From: Limnohabitans sp. G3-2
GTDB taxonomy: Bacteria; Pseudomonadota; Gammaproteobacteria; Burkholderiales; Burkholderiaceae_C
DNA length: 64,000 bases
Reading direction: 5' to 3'
Assembly: GCF_002778275.1 (NCBI RefSeq)
Contig: NZ_NESG01000007.1
Span: forward strand, 62,001-126,000
The notes below the pieces were generated by a model. It was not told where the DNA came from. It worked only from the letters and a program-made list of their open reading frames with translations, and searched no databases. The translations under genes were made by a program, and so were the position numbers. Numbering within the stretch: position 1 is the first letter of the stretch; each line of letters starts with the position of its first letter. Below are positions 10,031 to 20,215 of this stretch, one piece after another.

Positions 10031-11187
10031 CAAGCGTCCAACAAGATGCGCAGCATGCGACGCAGCGGCTCGGCCGCGCCCCACAGCAGCTGGTCACCGA
10101 TGGTGAACGCGCCGACATACTCTGGGCCCATGGCCAGTTTGCGCACACGGCCCACGGGAATGGTCATGGTGCCGGTCACGGCCACAGGGGTCAGGTCCTG
10201 GAGGGTGGCTTCGCGGGTGTTGGGCACCACTTTGACCCACGCGTTGTCGGCGGCGATCATGGCTTCGATGTCGGCCACAGGCACGTCTTTTTTCAGTTTG
10301 AAGGTCAGGGCTTGGCTGTGGCAGCGCATGGCGCCCACGCGCACGCAGAAACCGTCCACGGGAATGGCCGCCGAGTTGAAACCCTCGCCCAGACCCAAGA
10401 TCTTGTTGGTTTCGGCCATGCCTTTCCACTCTTCCTTGGACGTGCCCCAACCGGCTTCGTCCCGGTTTTTGCCGATACCCAGGTCCTTGTCGATCCAAGG
10501 GATCAGCGAGCCGCCCAGTGGCACGCCAAAGTTGGCGGTCTCGGCGCCTGTCAGGGCGCGTTGCTTGGCAATGACTTTGCGGTCGATTTCCAAAATAGCG
10601 CTCTTGGGGTCGTCCAGCAGGGCTTTGACTTCGGCGTTCAGCGTGCCGTATTGGGTCAGCAACTCGCGCATGTGCTGCGCACCACCGCCCGAAGCCGCTT
10701 GGTAAGTCTGGGTGCTCATCCATTCGACGAGGCCGGCTTTGTACAAAGCGCCCACGCCCATCAACATGCACGAGACGGTGCAGTTGCCGCCCACCCAGTT
10801 GTTGCCGCCGTGCGCCAAGGCGTTCTTGATCACGGGCATGTTGACCGGATCCAAGATGATCACGGCGTCTTTTTCCATGCGCAGGGTCGATGCGGCATCG
10901 ATCCAGTGGCCATTCCAGCCGGCAGCGCGCAGCTTGGGGAACACTTCAGAGGTGTAGTCGCCGCCTTGGGCGGTGATGATGATCTCGCAGCGCTTGAGCT
11001 GCTCGATGTTGAAGGCGTCTTGCAGCGTGGTTTCGTTCTTGGCCATCGAGGGGGCTTTGCCGCCCGAGTTCGATGTGGAGAAGAACAAGGGCTCGATCAG
11101 GTCAAAGTCTTTTTCCTGAATCATGCGGTCCATCAGAACCGAGCCGACCATGCCGCGCCAGCCAACCAAACCTACCAACTTGCTCAT
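10030..11187 (-). CDS. asd: Aspartate-semialdehyde dehydrogenase
   Basis: 385 residues, the long proteobacterial type. NADPH-dependent reduction of aspartyl phosphate to aspartate semialdehyde, the branch point to lysine/diaminopimelate, threonine, isoleucine and methionine. NADP-binding [11 protein letters not shown] at the N-terminus; catalytic Cys136 in [11 protein letters not shown]; the active-site His lies in [13 protein letters not shown]. The Shine-Dalgarno AAAGGG is 6-11 bases upstream. The 90-base leader upstream follows a short Thr/Ile/Lys-coding ORF and can form alternative hairpins, which suggests attenuation. Confidence 0.97.
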   Translation of the reverse strand: MSKLVGLVGWRGMVGSVLMDRMIQEKDFDLIEPLFFSTSNSGGKAPSMAKNETTLQDAFNIEQLKRCEIIITAQGGDYTSEVFPKLRAAGWNGHWIDAASTLRMEKDAVIILDPVNMPVIKNALAHGGNNWVGGNCTVSCMLMGVGALYKAGLVEWMSTQTYQAASGGGAQHMRELLTQYGTLNAEVKALLDDPKSAILEIDRKVIAKQRALTGAETANFGVPLGGSLIPWIDKDLGIGKNRDEAGWGTSKEEWKGMAETNKILGLGEGFNSAAIPVDGFCVRVGAMRCHSQALTFKLKKDVPVADIEAMIAADNAWVKVVPNTREATLQDLTPVAVTGTMTIPVGRVRKLAMGPEYVGAFTIGDQLLWGAAEPLRRMLRILLDA

Positions 11188-11207
11188 TTCATTGCCCTTT
11201 CAAAGTT

Positions 11208-11298
11208 AAACAGTGTGAGACCTGACTGTTTGCCCCGGCTCGTCTGGCCGGGGAGGGCGCACGACGAACCAGAGCCCTTAGCCCTTAATGGTCGTCGT
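11208..11298 (-). promoter_or_regulatory. Putative attenuator leader of asd (alternative hairpins)
   Basis: Between the leader peptide and asd the minus-strand RNA can form mutually exclusive pairs. The Thr codons ACGACGACC (complement of 11290-11298) pair with GGUUCGUCGU (11261-11270). The GUUCGUC part of that segment can instead pair with GACGAGC (11236-11245 region). GACGAGC overlaps the GC hairpin CCCCGGC / GCCGGGG (arms 11247-11253 and 11233-11239). A further hairpin AAACAGU / ACUGUUU (11225-11231 and 11208-11214) sits just before the asd Shine-Dalgarno. No clear U tract follows the GC hairpin, so control could act on translation rather than by intrinsic termination. Confidence 0.5.
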
Positions 11299-11379
11299 TT
11301 TGATGGTGATTGCACGCACACCGACAGCCACTGCAGCGGCAGTGTTGACGTTCAGGGAGAACAGGTGTGCGTGGAACAT
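11278..11379 (-). CDS. Leader peptide upstream of asd (33 codons, Thr/Ile/Lys-rich end)
   Basis: A 33-residue ORF starting MFHAHLFSLNV and ending AITIKTTTIKG, stop TAA 90 bases before the asd ATG. Nine of the ten residues before the final Gly, counting ITIKTTTIK, are Thr (4), Ile (3) or Lys (2), exactly the amino acids made downstream of aspartate semialdehyde. This composition and position resemble attenuator peptides such as ThrL. No Shine-Dalgarno is visible; a TACAAT box lies 7 bases before the ATG, so a transcript could begin at or next to the start codon. Recognition is by composition and context only. Confidence 0.6.
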   Translation of the reverse strand: MFHAHLFSLNVNTAAAVAVGVRAITIKTTTIKG

Positions 11380-11435
11380 GGGCGAAATTGTAATGGATGC
11401 GGCCTGAGTGCTTCCTGACAGCATCCTTGGGTGGT

Positions 11436-12521
11436 TCAACCCAGTGCTTTGACCACGGCATCGCCCATTTGTGCGGTGCCCACCTTGGTGGTGCCTTCGC
11501 TCCAGATGTCGCCGGTGCGCAGCCCCTGGGCCAGCACTTTTTGCACCGCGGCTTCGATGCGCTGGGCAGCTTCGGGCTGGTTCAGGCTGAAGCGCAGCAT
11601 CATCGCCGCCGACAAGATGGTGGCCAGTGGGTTGGCCACGCCTTTGCCCGCGATGTCGGGGGCGCTGCCGTGGCTGGGCTCGTACAGGCCCTGGTTTTTC
11701 GTGTTGAGGCTGGCCGAGGGCAGCATGCCGATCGAGCCGGTGAGCATGGAGGCTTCGTCGCTCAGGATGTCGCCAAACATATTGCCCGTGACCACCACGT
11801 CAAAACGCTTGGGTTCTTTGACCAGTTGCATGGCGGCGTTGTCCACATACATGTGGTCCAGCGCGATGTCGGGGTATTCTTTGCCGACTTCGGTGACCAC
11901 GTCTTTCCAGAACTGGAAGGTTTCCAGCACGTTGGCTTTGTCCACGCTGGTCACACGGCCTTCTGTGCCGGCGGCTTTGCGCTTGCGCGCGGCCTGGAAG
12001 GCGACGTGCGCGATGCGTTCGATCTCGGGCTTGGAGTAGCGCATGGTGTCAAACGCTTCTTCGGCGCCGGGGAAGTGGCCATCGGTGGCGATGCGGCGGC
12101 CGCGCGGCTGGCCAAAGTAGATGTCGCCCGTCAGCTCGCGGATGATCAGGATGTCCAGACCCGAGATCAACTCGGGCTTCAGGCTCGATGCCCCCACCAA
12201 CTGCTCGTAGCAAATGGCCGGGCGGAAGTTGGCGAACAGGCCCATGTTTTTGCGCAGGCCCAAAATGGCTTGCTCGGGGCGCAAAGGCCGGTCGAGCTTG
12301 TCGTATTTCCAGTCGCCCACCGCACCAAACAGCACGGCGTCACTGTCCATGGCCAGCTTGAGCGTGGCTTCGGGCAGGGGGTGGCCATAGGCGTCGTAGG
12401 CGGCACCACCGACCAGGGCGGTTTCCATCTCGAACTTCAGCCCGAGGGTGTTGAGGACTTTGACGGCTTCGGCGACGATTTCGGTGCCGATGCCATCACC
12501 GGGGAGGACTGCGATTTTCAT
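11436..12521 (-). CDS. leuB: 3-isopropylmalate dehydrogenase
   Basis: 361 residues. Oxidative decarboxylation of 3-isopropylmalate to 2-oxoisocaproate in leucine synthesis, NAD-dependent. Seen: [16 protein letters not shown] at the N-terminus, the substrate-binding [14 protein letters not shown], and the metal/NAD region [20 protein letters not shown] followed by [14 protein letters not shown]. The ATG at 12521 is chosen; the open frame upstream runs through the REP-like element. It follows leuD after 93 bases. Confidence 0.97.
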   Translation of the reverse strand: MKIAVLPGDGIGTEIVAEAVKVLNTLGLKFEMETALVGGAAYDAYGHPLPEATLKLAMDSDAVLFGAVGDWKYDKLDRPLRPEQAILGLRKNMGLFANFRPAICYEQLVGASSLKPELISGLDILIIRELTGDIYFGQPRGRRIATDGHFPGAEEAFDTMRYSKPEIERIAHVAFQAARKRKAAGTEGRVTSVDKANVLETFQFWKDVVTEVGKEYPDIALDHMYVDNAAMQLVKEPKRFDVVVTGNMFGDILSDEASMLTGSIGMLPSASLNTKNQGLYEPSHGSAPDIAGKGVANPLATILSAAMMLRFSLNQPEAAQRIEAAVQKVLAQGLRTGDIWSEGTTKVGTAQMGDAVVKALG

Positions 12522-12537
12522 GTTCACTGACTCTGCT

Positions 12538-12600
12538 GTGGGAGGCCGCCCCTGCGGCCGAGATATGGGCGTGCATTCGGCTGCAGGGGCAGCCTCCCAC
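12538..12600. repeat. REP-like palindromic repeat, copy B
   Basis: Lies in the leuD-leuB gap. Left arm GTGGGAGGCCGCCCCTGC, right arm GCAGGGGCAGCCTCCCAC, 27 bases between. The right arm differs from copy A (5617-5691) at two or three positions. Both copies sit inside amino acid operons, between genes and not in them. Confidence 0.75.
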
Positions 12601-12614
12601 AAGGGGTGCTTGGG

Positions 12615-13262
12615 TCAATGGGCGGTGTGGGCCAGCCAAGGCTTGGTGACCAGGCGCTCGGCTTCATAGGCCTTGATCTTGTCGGCGTGGCGCAGGGTCA
12701 GGCCGATGTCGTCCAAGCCGTTGAGCAAGCAGTATTTGCGGAAAGCTTGCACTTCAAACGGGATTTCCTGGCCTTGAGGGCGCACCACGACCTGGCGTTC
12801 CAAGTCGACGGTGAGTTCGAAACCGGGAAAAGCCGCGACTTCGTCGAACAGTTGGGCCACCACGGCTTCGGGCAGCACAATGGGCAGCAGGCCGTTCTTG
12901 AAGCAGTTGTTGAAGAAGATGTCGGCAAAGCTGGGTGCGATCACGCAGCGAAACCCGTATTGGTCAATCGCCCAGGGCGCGTGTTCGCGCGAAGACCCGC
13001 AGCCGAAGTTTTTGCGGGCCAGCAAAATGCTGGCGCCTTGGTAGCGGGGCTGGTTCAGCACGAAGTCCGGGTTGGGCTTGCGGCTGGCCGGGTCTTGGCC
13101 GGGAAAGCCCACGTCCAGGTAGCGCCATTCGTCGAACAGGTTGGGACCAAAGCCGGTTTTGCGGATCGATTTGAGGAACTGCTTGGGGATGATGGCGTCG
13201 GTGTCCACGTTGGCGCGGTCCATCGGGGCCACCAGGCCTTTGAGGAGGGTGAATTTCTGCAT
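12615..13262 (-). CDS. leuD: 3-isopropylmalate dehydratase small subunit
   Basis: 215 residues, swivel-domain subunit pairing with LeuC in the isomerisation of 2- to 3-isopropylmalate. Typical blocks: [20 protein letters not shown] near residue 10, [20 protein letters not shown] near 80-100, and [15 protein letters not shown]. It follows leuC closely on the minus strand (20 bases) and leads into leuB. Confidence 0.97.
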   Translation of the reverse strand: MQKFTLLKGLVAPMDRANVDTDAIIPKQFLKSIRKTGFGPNLFDEWRYLDVGFPGQDPASRKPNPDFVLNQPRYQGASILLARKNFGCGSSREHAPWAIDQYGFRCVIAPSFADIFFNNCFKNGLLPIVLPEAVVAQLFDEVAAFPGFELTVDLERQVVVRPQGQEIPFEVQAFRKYCLLNGLDDIGLTLRHADKIKAYEAERLVTKPWLAHTAH

Positions 13263-13282
13263 GTTGTGGTTCCTCGAACGCT

Positions 13283-14734
13283 TCAGGCGAATTGGCGGAT
13301 GTCAACAAAGTGGCCGTGCACGGCCGCGGCGGCGGCCATGGCGGGGCTGACCAAGTGGGTGCGGCCCCCCGCGCCCTGACGGCCTTCGAAGTTGCGGTTG
13401 GACGTCGATGCGCAGCGCTCACCGGGCTCCAAGCGGTCGGCGTTCATGGCCAGGCACATGGAGCAACCGGGCTCGCGCCACTCAAAGCCTGCGGCTTTGA
13501 AGATCTCGTGCAGGCCTTCACGCTCGGCTTGTTCTTTGACCAAGCCCGAACCCGGCACGACCATGGCCAGCTTGACGTTCTTCGCCACTTTTTGGCCGAG
13601 CTTTTTGACGACGGCCGCCGCTTCGCGCATGTCTTCGATGCGGCTGTTGGTGCATGAACCAATGAACACTTTGTCGATGGTGATGTCGGACAGCGCTTTG
13701 CCGGGCTGCAGGCCCATGTAAGTCAGTGCGCGCTCAATGGCGTCGCGCTTGACGTCGTCTTTTTCTTTGTCCGGGTCGGGTGTGAAACCGTCAATGCCCA
13801 GCACCATCTCGGGCGAGGTGCCCCAGGTGACTTGCGGCACGATGGCGCTGGCGTCGAGTTCGACAACGGCGTCAAAGTGCGCACCCGGGTCGGACTGCAA
13901 GGACTTCCAGTAGGCCACGGCGTGGTCCCACTCGGCGCCACCGACAAACTGGCCCGTTTTCGGGTCAGTGCCTGGTGAGAGCAAACGGCCTTTGACGTAC
14001 TCGATGGTTTTGTCGTCCACCGCCACCAGGCCAGCGCGCGCGCCGCCTTCGATGGCCATGTTGCAGACCGTCATGCGGCCTTCCATGCTGAGTGCCCGGA
14101 TGGCCGAGCCTGCGAATTCGATGGTGTAGCCGGTGCCGCCCGCGGTGCCAATCTTGCCGATGATGGCCAGCACGATGTCTTTGCCGGTCAGGCCTTTGGC
14201 CAGCGTGCCTTCCACCTTGACCAGCATGTTTTTGGCTTTTTTGGCCAAGAGCGTTTGCGTGGCCATGACGTGCTCGACCTCGGAAGTGCCGATGCCATGG
14301 GCCAGTGCGCCAAACGCGCCGTGCGTGGAGGTGTGCGAGTCGCCACAGACCACGGTCATGCCGGGCAGGGTGGCGCCGTTTTCAGGGCCGATGACGTGCA
14401 CGATGCCTTGGCGCTTGGACAAGAAGGGGAAGAAGGCGGCCGAGCCCGATTCCTTCATATTGGCATCGAGCGTGGTGATTTGTTCTTTGCTGATCGGGTC
14501 GGTGATGCCGTCGTAGCCCAGTTCCCAGCCGGTGGTGGGGGTGTTGTGGTCGGCGGTGGCCACGATGGAGCTGACACGCCAGACTTTGCGGCCGGCTTGG
14601 CGCAGGCCTTCAAAAGCCTGGGGGCTGGTGACTTCGTGCACCAAGTGGCGGTCGATGTAGAGGACGGAGGTGCCGTCTTCTTCGGTGTGGACGACGTGTT
14701 CGTCCCAGATCTTGTCGTAGAGCGTGCGTGCCAT
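13283..14734 (-). CDS. leuC: 3-isopropylmalate dehydratase large subunit
   Basis: 483 residues. Iron-sulfur large subunit of isopropylmalate isomerase. The cluster cysteines are visible in [14 protein letters not shown] and GCSMCLAMN; the substrate loop [12 protein letters not shown] and [18 protein letters not shown] are also present. GGAAC precedes the ATG at 14734. It is the first leu gene of leuC-leuD-leuB; a TAAAAT box about 30 bases upstream may be its -10 element. leuA is not in the window. Confidence 0.97.
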   Translation of the reverse strand: MARTLYDKIWDEHVVHTEEDGTSVLYIDRHLVHEVTSPQAFEGLRQAGRKVWRVSSIVATADHNTPTTGWELGYDGITDPISKEQITTLDANMKESGSAAFFPFLSKRQGIVHVIGPENGATLPGMTVVCGDSHTSTHGAFGALAHGIGTSEVEHVMATQTLLAKKAKNMLVKVEGTLAKGLTGKDIVLAIIGKIGTAGGTGYTIEFAGSAIRALSMEGRMTVCNMAIEGGARAGLVAVDDKTIEYVKGRLLSPGTDPKTGQFVGGAEWDHAVAYWKSLQSDPGAHFDAVVELDASAIVPQVTWGTSPEMVLGIDGFTPDPDKEKDDVKRDAIERALTYMGLQPGKALSDITIDKVFIGSCTNSRIEDMREAAAVVKKLGQKVAKNVKLAMVVPGSGLVKEQAEREGLHEIFKAAGFEWREPGCSMCLAMNADRLEPGERCASTSNRNFEGRQGAGGRTHLVSPAMAAAAAVHGHFVDIRQFA

Positions 14735-14822
14735 GGAGGTTCCTTGCTGTGCAGCCTGCCATTTTATGCGGATAGGCGGCCTTCATTGGGCCTTCTGTCA
14801 TGGCGTTTTGGTCGCTGCGGTG

Positions 14823-14915
14823 ACTTGAGCGGCCGGGGTCCGGGGCTGCCAGGCCTCATCAGTCGCTTCGCGCCAGCAAATCGGCCTGACAGCCCCGGGC
14901 CCCAACCGCTCAAGT
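14823..14915. repeat. Long inverted repeat between gltA and leuC
   Basis: Arms of about 33 bases. The left arm begins ACTTGAGCGG and ends CCGGGGCTGCCAGGCC; the right arm starts GGCCTGACAGCCCCGG and ends CCGCTCAAGT. There are about four mismatches, mostly G-U compatible, around a 27-base loop. It stands between the gltA terminator and the leuC promoter region. It is not obviously the same family as the copies at 5617 and 12538. Confidence 0.7.
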
Positions 14916-14931
14916 GCTGGTGGTCCTGATG

Positions 14932-14957
14932 AAAAAAGCCCGCACAGGGCGGGCTTT
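14932..14957 (-). terminator. Rho-independent terminator of the sdh-gltA operon
   Basis: Minus-strand hairpin AAAGCCCGC / GCGGGCTTT with a five-base loop, extended by further T residues. It lies 22 bases behind the gltA stop. Confidence 0.85.
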
Positions 14958-14978
14958 CGCGGTTCGGGTGTTGACCGA

Positions 14979-16277
<1,299 letters not shown>

Positions 16278-16319
16278 GGTGGGTTTCCTCAAAAATTCAG
16301 GGGGTTGAACCTGTTCGGT

Positions 16320-16628
16320 TCACGCTCTCAACATGTCCAGGACTTCACGCACCTCTTCGGTGCTGATCTCAGGCTGCAGCTCCTTGCGGCGCAACAGCAA
16401 GTCCATGAGATCGTTGTCAGACAGGTCCATCAGGACATACATCCCCCGGGCTTGGCCAACCGACAAACTGCTCGCGTGTTGGTTGAAAAAGCGCTCGATG
16501 AACAAATCATTCTCGAGCAGACCCCGGCGGCTGCGCCAGCGCAGCTTGCTGAGTGACCGCTCGCTCAAAGGCGCGAGGCGGTCAGCGCCAACCAATGACG
16601 CGTCTTCCAGGATAGGGGTGACGGTCAT
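16320..16628 (-). CDS. sdhE: FAD assembly factor SdhE
   Basis: 102 residues. Promotes covalent attachment of FAD to SdhA. The family motif appears as RSRRGLLENDLFIERFF at about residues 32-48 (RGxxE core). Its ATG overlaps the sdhB stop as TGATG, so it is coupled to the complex it matures. The first 30 residues before the motif are longer than in E. coli. Confidence 0.93.
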   Translation of the reverse strand: MTVTPILEDASLVGADRLAPLSERSLSKLRWRSRRGLLENDLFIERFFNQHASSLSVGQARGMYVLMDLSDNDLMDLLLRRKELQPEISTEEVREVLDMLRA

Positions 16629-17332
16629 CAGACGGCGCGGCGGACCATCATCTCTTTGATCTTGCCGATGGCCTTGGTGGGGTTCAGACCCTTGGGGCAG
16701 ACATCGACGCAGTTCATGATGGTGTGGCAGCGGAACAAACGGTAGGGATCTTCCAGGTTGTCCAAACGCTCAGCGGTGGCTTCGTCGCGGCTGTCAGCGA
16801 TGAAGCGGTAGGCTTGCAGCAAACCGGCTGGACCCACGAACTTGTCGGGGTTCCACCAGAAGCTGGGGCAGCTGGTCGAGCAGCTGGCGCACAAAATGCA
16901 TTCGTACAATCCGTTCAGCTCGTCACGCTCTTCCGGGCTTTGCAGGCGCTCGGTCTCAGGTGGGATGGTGCTGTTGATGAGGTAGGGCTTGATCGAGTGG
17001 TACTGCTTGAAGAACTGGGTCATGTCCACGATCACGTCGCGGATCACGGGCAGGCCGGGCAGGGGCTTCAACACAATCGTGCCGGGCAAGGTGTTCATGT
17101 TGGTGAGACATGCCAGACCGTTTTTGCCGTTGATGTTCATCGCATCCGAGCCGCAGACGCCTTCACGGCAAGAGCGGCGGAAGGAAATGGAGGGGTCCAC
17201 GGCCTTGAGTTTCATCAAAGCGTCGAGCAGCATGCGCTCGTTGCCGTCCAGTTCAACCTGGATGGTTTGCATGTAAGGCTTGGCATCCTTGTCAGGATCG
17301 TAGCGGTAGATCTGGAATGTGCGTAGGGTCAT
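16628..17332 (-). CDS. sdhB: Succinate dehydrogenase iron-sulfur subunit
   Basis: 234 residues. Carries electrons from SdhA to the quinone site. Three cluster motifs are visible: 2Fe-2S in CREGVCGSDAMNINGKNGLAC-type spacing near 60-80, 4Fe-4S in CILCASCSTSCP near 145, and 3Fe-4S in CHTIMNCVDVCPKG near 205. It lies 64 bases behind sdhA. Confidence 0.98.
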   Translation of the reverse strand: MTLRTFQIYRYDPDKDAKPYMQTIQVELDGNERMLLDALMKLKAVDPSISFRRSCREGVCGSDAMNINGKNGLACLTNMNTLPGTIVLKPLPGLPVIRDVIVDMTQFFKQYHSIKPYLINSTIPPETERLQSPEERDELNGLYECILCASCSTSCPSFWWNPDKFVGPAGLLQAYRFIADSRDEATAERLDNLEDPYRLFRCHTIMNCVDVCPKGLNPTKAIGKIKEMMVRRAV

Positions 17333-17396
17333 GAAAGAACTCCTGATGTGTTCGGTGGGTCGACCGCCACCCTGAGGTGAGCGGTCTTGGCAAAAC

Positions 17397-19202
17397 TTAG
17401 AAGGTGCGAACCTTTGGGGGGACGGAGTCCACAGTCAGAGGCTTGAGCTTGACGGGCTTGTAGGTCAAGCTGTTCGACTCGCTGTGCCAGAGGGTGTGCT
17501 TCATCCAATTGGCGTCGTCACGGCCCAATGGCGCGACGGCATCGTCCACGGGGCGCTCATAGTCGCTCACGGTGTGGGCGCCACGGCACTCACGGCGGGC
17601 GGCAGCAGACACCATGGTGGCTTGCGCCGCTTCGATCAGGTTTTCCACTTCCAGCGCTTCGATGCGGGCGGTGTTGAACACTTTGGACGTGTCCTTCAGG
17701 CCGATGGCATTGACGCGATCGCGAATCGCCGCGATCTTTTGGACACCTTCGTCCATGGCGGCTTGTGTGCGGAAAACGCCAGCGTGCAGCTGCATGGCGG
17801 CGCGCATGTCGTTGGCCACGTCTTGGGCGTACTCGCCGCCACGGCCTTCGAGTTTGTTCAGGCGCTCCAGCGTGCGGTCTGTGGCATCGGCTGGCAAGTC
17901 TTTGTGTGACTTGGTTTTGGATGCGAAGTCCACGATGTGGTTGCCGGCTGCCCGGCCAAACACCAACAAGTCGAGCAGCGAGTTGGTGCCCAGGCGGTTG
18001 GCGCCGTGCACCGACACGCAAGAGCACTCGCCCACAGCATACAAACCGTTGACCACAGCGTTGTTGTCCGTGGCGTTCTGGGTCACGACCTGGCCGTTGA
18101 TGTTGGTGGGGATGCCGCCCATTTGGTAATGGATGGTGGGCACAACAGGGATCGGCTCTTTGGTGATGTCGACGTTGGCGAAGTTGACGCCGATTTCGTA
18201 CACCGAGGGCAGGCGCTTGTGGATGGTCTCTGCACCCAAGTGGTCCAGCTTGAGCATCACGTAATCTTTGTTCGGACCGCAGCCGCGGCCTTCTTTGATT
18301 TCCTGGTCCATGCAGCGGGACACGAAGTCACGCGGTGCCAGATCTTTCAATGTGGGCGCATAGCGCTCCATGAAGCGTTCGCCATTGCTGTTGAGCAAGA
18401 TGGCGCCTTCGCCGCGGCAGCCTTCCGTCAGCAACACGCCAGCACCCGCCACGCCGGTGGGGTGGAATTGCCAAAACTCCATGTCTTCCAGCGGGATGCC
18501 CGCGCGTGCGGCCATGCCCAAGCCGTCGCCCGTGTTGATGAAGGCGTTGGTGGAAGCCGCATAAATGCGGCCCGCACCACCTGTCGCCATCAGCACCGTT
18601 TTGGCGTGCAGAACATGCAGGTCACCGGTTTCCATCTCCAGCGCCGTCACGCCCACGACATCGCCTTCGGCATCGCGGATCAAGTCCAGCGCCATCCACT
18701 CCACAAAGAAGCTGGTTTTGGCGGCGACGTTTTGTTGGTACAGGGTGTGCAGCATGGCGTGACCTGTGCGGTCAGCAGCGGCGCAAGCGCGTTGCACGGG
18801 CTTTTCGCCGTAATTGGCGGTGTGGCCGCCAAAGGGGCGCTGGTAAATTGTGCCATCGGGGTTGCGGTCGAAAGGCATGCCCATGTGCTCCAGGTCGTAC
18901 ACGACCTTGGGCGCTTCGCGGCACATGAATTCGATCGCATCCTGGTCGCCGAGCCAGTCGGAGCCCTTGATGGTGTCGTAGAAGTGGTAGTGCCAGTTGT
19001 CGTCGGACATGTTGCCGAGCGAAGCACCGATGCCGCCTTGGGCCGCGACGGTGTGTGAACGGGTGGGGAACACTTTGGACAGGACGGCGACATTGAGGCC
19101 CGCGCGGGCCAATTGCAGCGAGGCACGCATGCCCGAACCACCGGCGCCGACGATCACGACGTCAAACTTGCGGGTGGTGATTTTGTCTTTGGTATAGCTC
19201 AT
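17397..19202 (-). CDS. sdhA: Succinate dehydrogenase flavoprotein subunit
   Basis: 601 residues. Oxidises succinate to fumarate. The dinucleotide fold VIVGAGGSGMRASLQLARAG is at 16-35; the covalent flavin histidine is H50 in PTRSHTVAAQGGIGASLGN; GANRLGTNSLLDLLVFGRAA and an Arg-rich C-terminal domain (RRECRGAHTVSDYERP) complete the family pattern. Peripheral, on the cytoplasmic face of the inner membrane. Confidence 0.98.
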   Translation of the reverse strand: MSYTKDKITTRKFDVVIVGAGGSGMRASLQLARAGLNVAVLSKVFPTRSHTVAAQGGIGASLGNMSDDNWHYHFYDTIKGSDWLGDQDAIEFMCREAPKVVYDLEHMGMPFDRNPDGTIYQRPFGGHTANYGEKPVQRACAAADRTGHAMLHTLYQQNVAAKTSFFVEWMALDLIRDAEGDVVGVTALEMETGDLHVLHAKTVLMATGGAGRIYAASTNAFINTGDGLGMAARAGIPLEDMEFWQFHPTGVAGAGVLLTEGCRGEGAILLNSNGERFMERYAPTLKDLAPRDFVSRCMDQEIKEGRGCGPNKDYVMLKLDHLGAETIHKRLPSVYEIGVNFANVDITKEPIPVVPTIHYQMGGIPTNINGQVVTQNATDNNAVVNGLYAVGECSCVSVHGANRLGTNSLLDLLVFGRAAGNHIVDFASKTKSHKDLPADATDRTLERLNKLEGRGGEYAQDVANDMRAAMQLHAGVFRTQAAMDEGVQKIAAIRDRVNAIGLKDTSKVFNTARIEALEVENLIEAAQATMVSAAARRECRGAHTVSDYERPVDDAVAPLGRDDANWMKHTLWHSESNSLTYKPVKLKPLTVDSVPPKVRTF

Positions 19203-19255
19203 GGTTTATCTTGGTTGGTAGGGAGTCAGCGCAATGAACAGCGGTGATGGGCGGC

Positions 19256-19621
19256 TCAAAGGCGCCACAGTGCCTGAACGGACCAGCCAGCACAGCCGAT
19301 CAGCCAGACAAGGGTGAAAACGTGCAAAGCCAGGCGCACAGCCAAGGGTTTGACATAGTCCATCCAGATGTCACGCATGCCCACCCAGACGTGGTACAGC
19401 AGGGAAAGGATCACGCAGAAGGTCAAGACCTTCATCCATTGGGAGGCAAAAATGCCTGCCCACTCTTCGTAACCGATGGGTCCGGTGGTGAAGATCACCT
19501 GGGCCAACAAGACCACGGTGAAGAGGGCCATCAAAGTGCCGGTGACGCGTTGTGCGAGCCAGTCACGAAAGCCGTAGCCAGCGCCGGTCACGATGCGTTT
19601 GGAGCCGAAGTTCACGGACAT
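19256..19621 (-). CDS. sdhD: Succinate dehydrogenase membrane anchor SdhD
   Basis: 121 residues with three hydrophobic segments (about 25-45, 60-80, 92-115). The family pattern GSKRIVTGAGYGFRDWLAQRV and LYHVWVGMRDIWMDYVKP, which holds a heme or quinone-site histidine and Asp/Tyr, is seen. The ATG at 19621 has AAGGAAAC upstream and is preferred over a start ten codons earlier. 33 bases behind sdhC. Confidence 0.93.
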   Translation of the reverse strand: MSVNFGSKRIVTGAGYGFRDWLAQRVTGTLMALFTVVLLAQVIFTTGPIGYEEWAGIFASQWMKVLTFCVILSLLYHVWVGMRDIWMDYVKPLAVRLALHVFTLVWLIGCAGWSVQALWRL

Positions 19622-19654
19622 AAATCTGTTTCCTTTTTGTTGTGATGGCAAAAA

Positions 19655-20086
19655 TCAGTACAAACCAAACAGCTTGGCGCCCAGCACGGCGGTCAAGCCA
19701 ATGCTCAGGACCAGGGTGACGATGGCCGAAGACTTGCCGAACTCCTTGGTCACAGCATGGAACATGTCCATGTACAAGTGGCGCAGGCCTGCAATGAAGT
19801 GGTGCAGGTAAGCCCAGATCAAGGCCAATGCGACCAGCTTCATGAACCAACCCGGCACAAAACCCAGGCCGATGTTGAAAGCTGCCGACAATTTGGCAAA
19901 TGAAATTTCAGAAGTGATGGAGCTGTCAAACATCCAAATGATGAGTGGCATCAGCAAAAACATGAGGAAGCCGCTGATTCGGTGAAGAATCGACACGATG
20001 CCCGCCGCGGGGAGGCGGTAAGTGGGTAAATCTTTCAGGGCGTTGATGTTGCGGAATTCAGGCCGCTTGCGCGCGAGTTCGGTCAT
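19655..20086 (-). CDS. sdhC: Succinate dehydrogenase cytochrome b556 subunit SdhC
   Basis: 143 residues, three membrane spans. Family motifs: RPEFRNINALKDLPTYRLP before span 1, SILHRISGFLMF in span 1, and HHFIAGLRHLYMDM with the heme-ligand histidine. First gene of the sdh operon. A TAGAAT box (20139-20144, minus) about 50 bases upstream may be the -10 element; no good -35 is seen. Confidence 0.95.
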   Translation of the reverse strand: MTELARKRPEFRNINALKDLPTYRLPAAGIVSILHRISGFLMFLLMPLIIWMFDSSITSEISFAKLSAAFNIGLGFVPGWFMKLVALALIWAYLHHFIAGLRHLYMDMFHAVTKEFGKSSAIVTLVLSIGLTAVLGAKLFGLY

Positions 20087-20215
20087 GTGGGTACTTTCTG
20101 GATGGATGCGTTTGAGTTATTGGGATCAAATCCGTCTGATTCTATTGCAACGCAGCAAACTGACATGAGCATTGCACACGGAGGTGACAGGGTGATTTTC
20201 GAGGGCCGAAGGGAC

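Noticed and set aside
9916-11418. 500-codon plus-strand frame opposite asd
   Set aside because: Antisense of asd and the fimV start; no family features.
14610-14801. 63-codon minus-strand frame overlapping the leuC start, considered as a Leu leader peptide
   Set aside because: It has no run of Leu codons and runs far into leuC in another frame, unlike an attenuator peptide.
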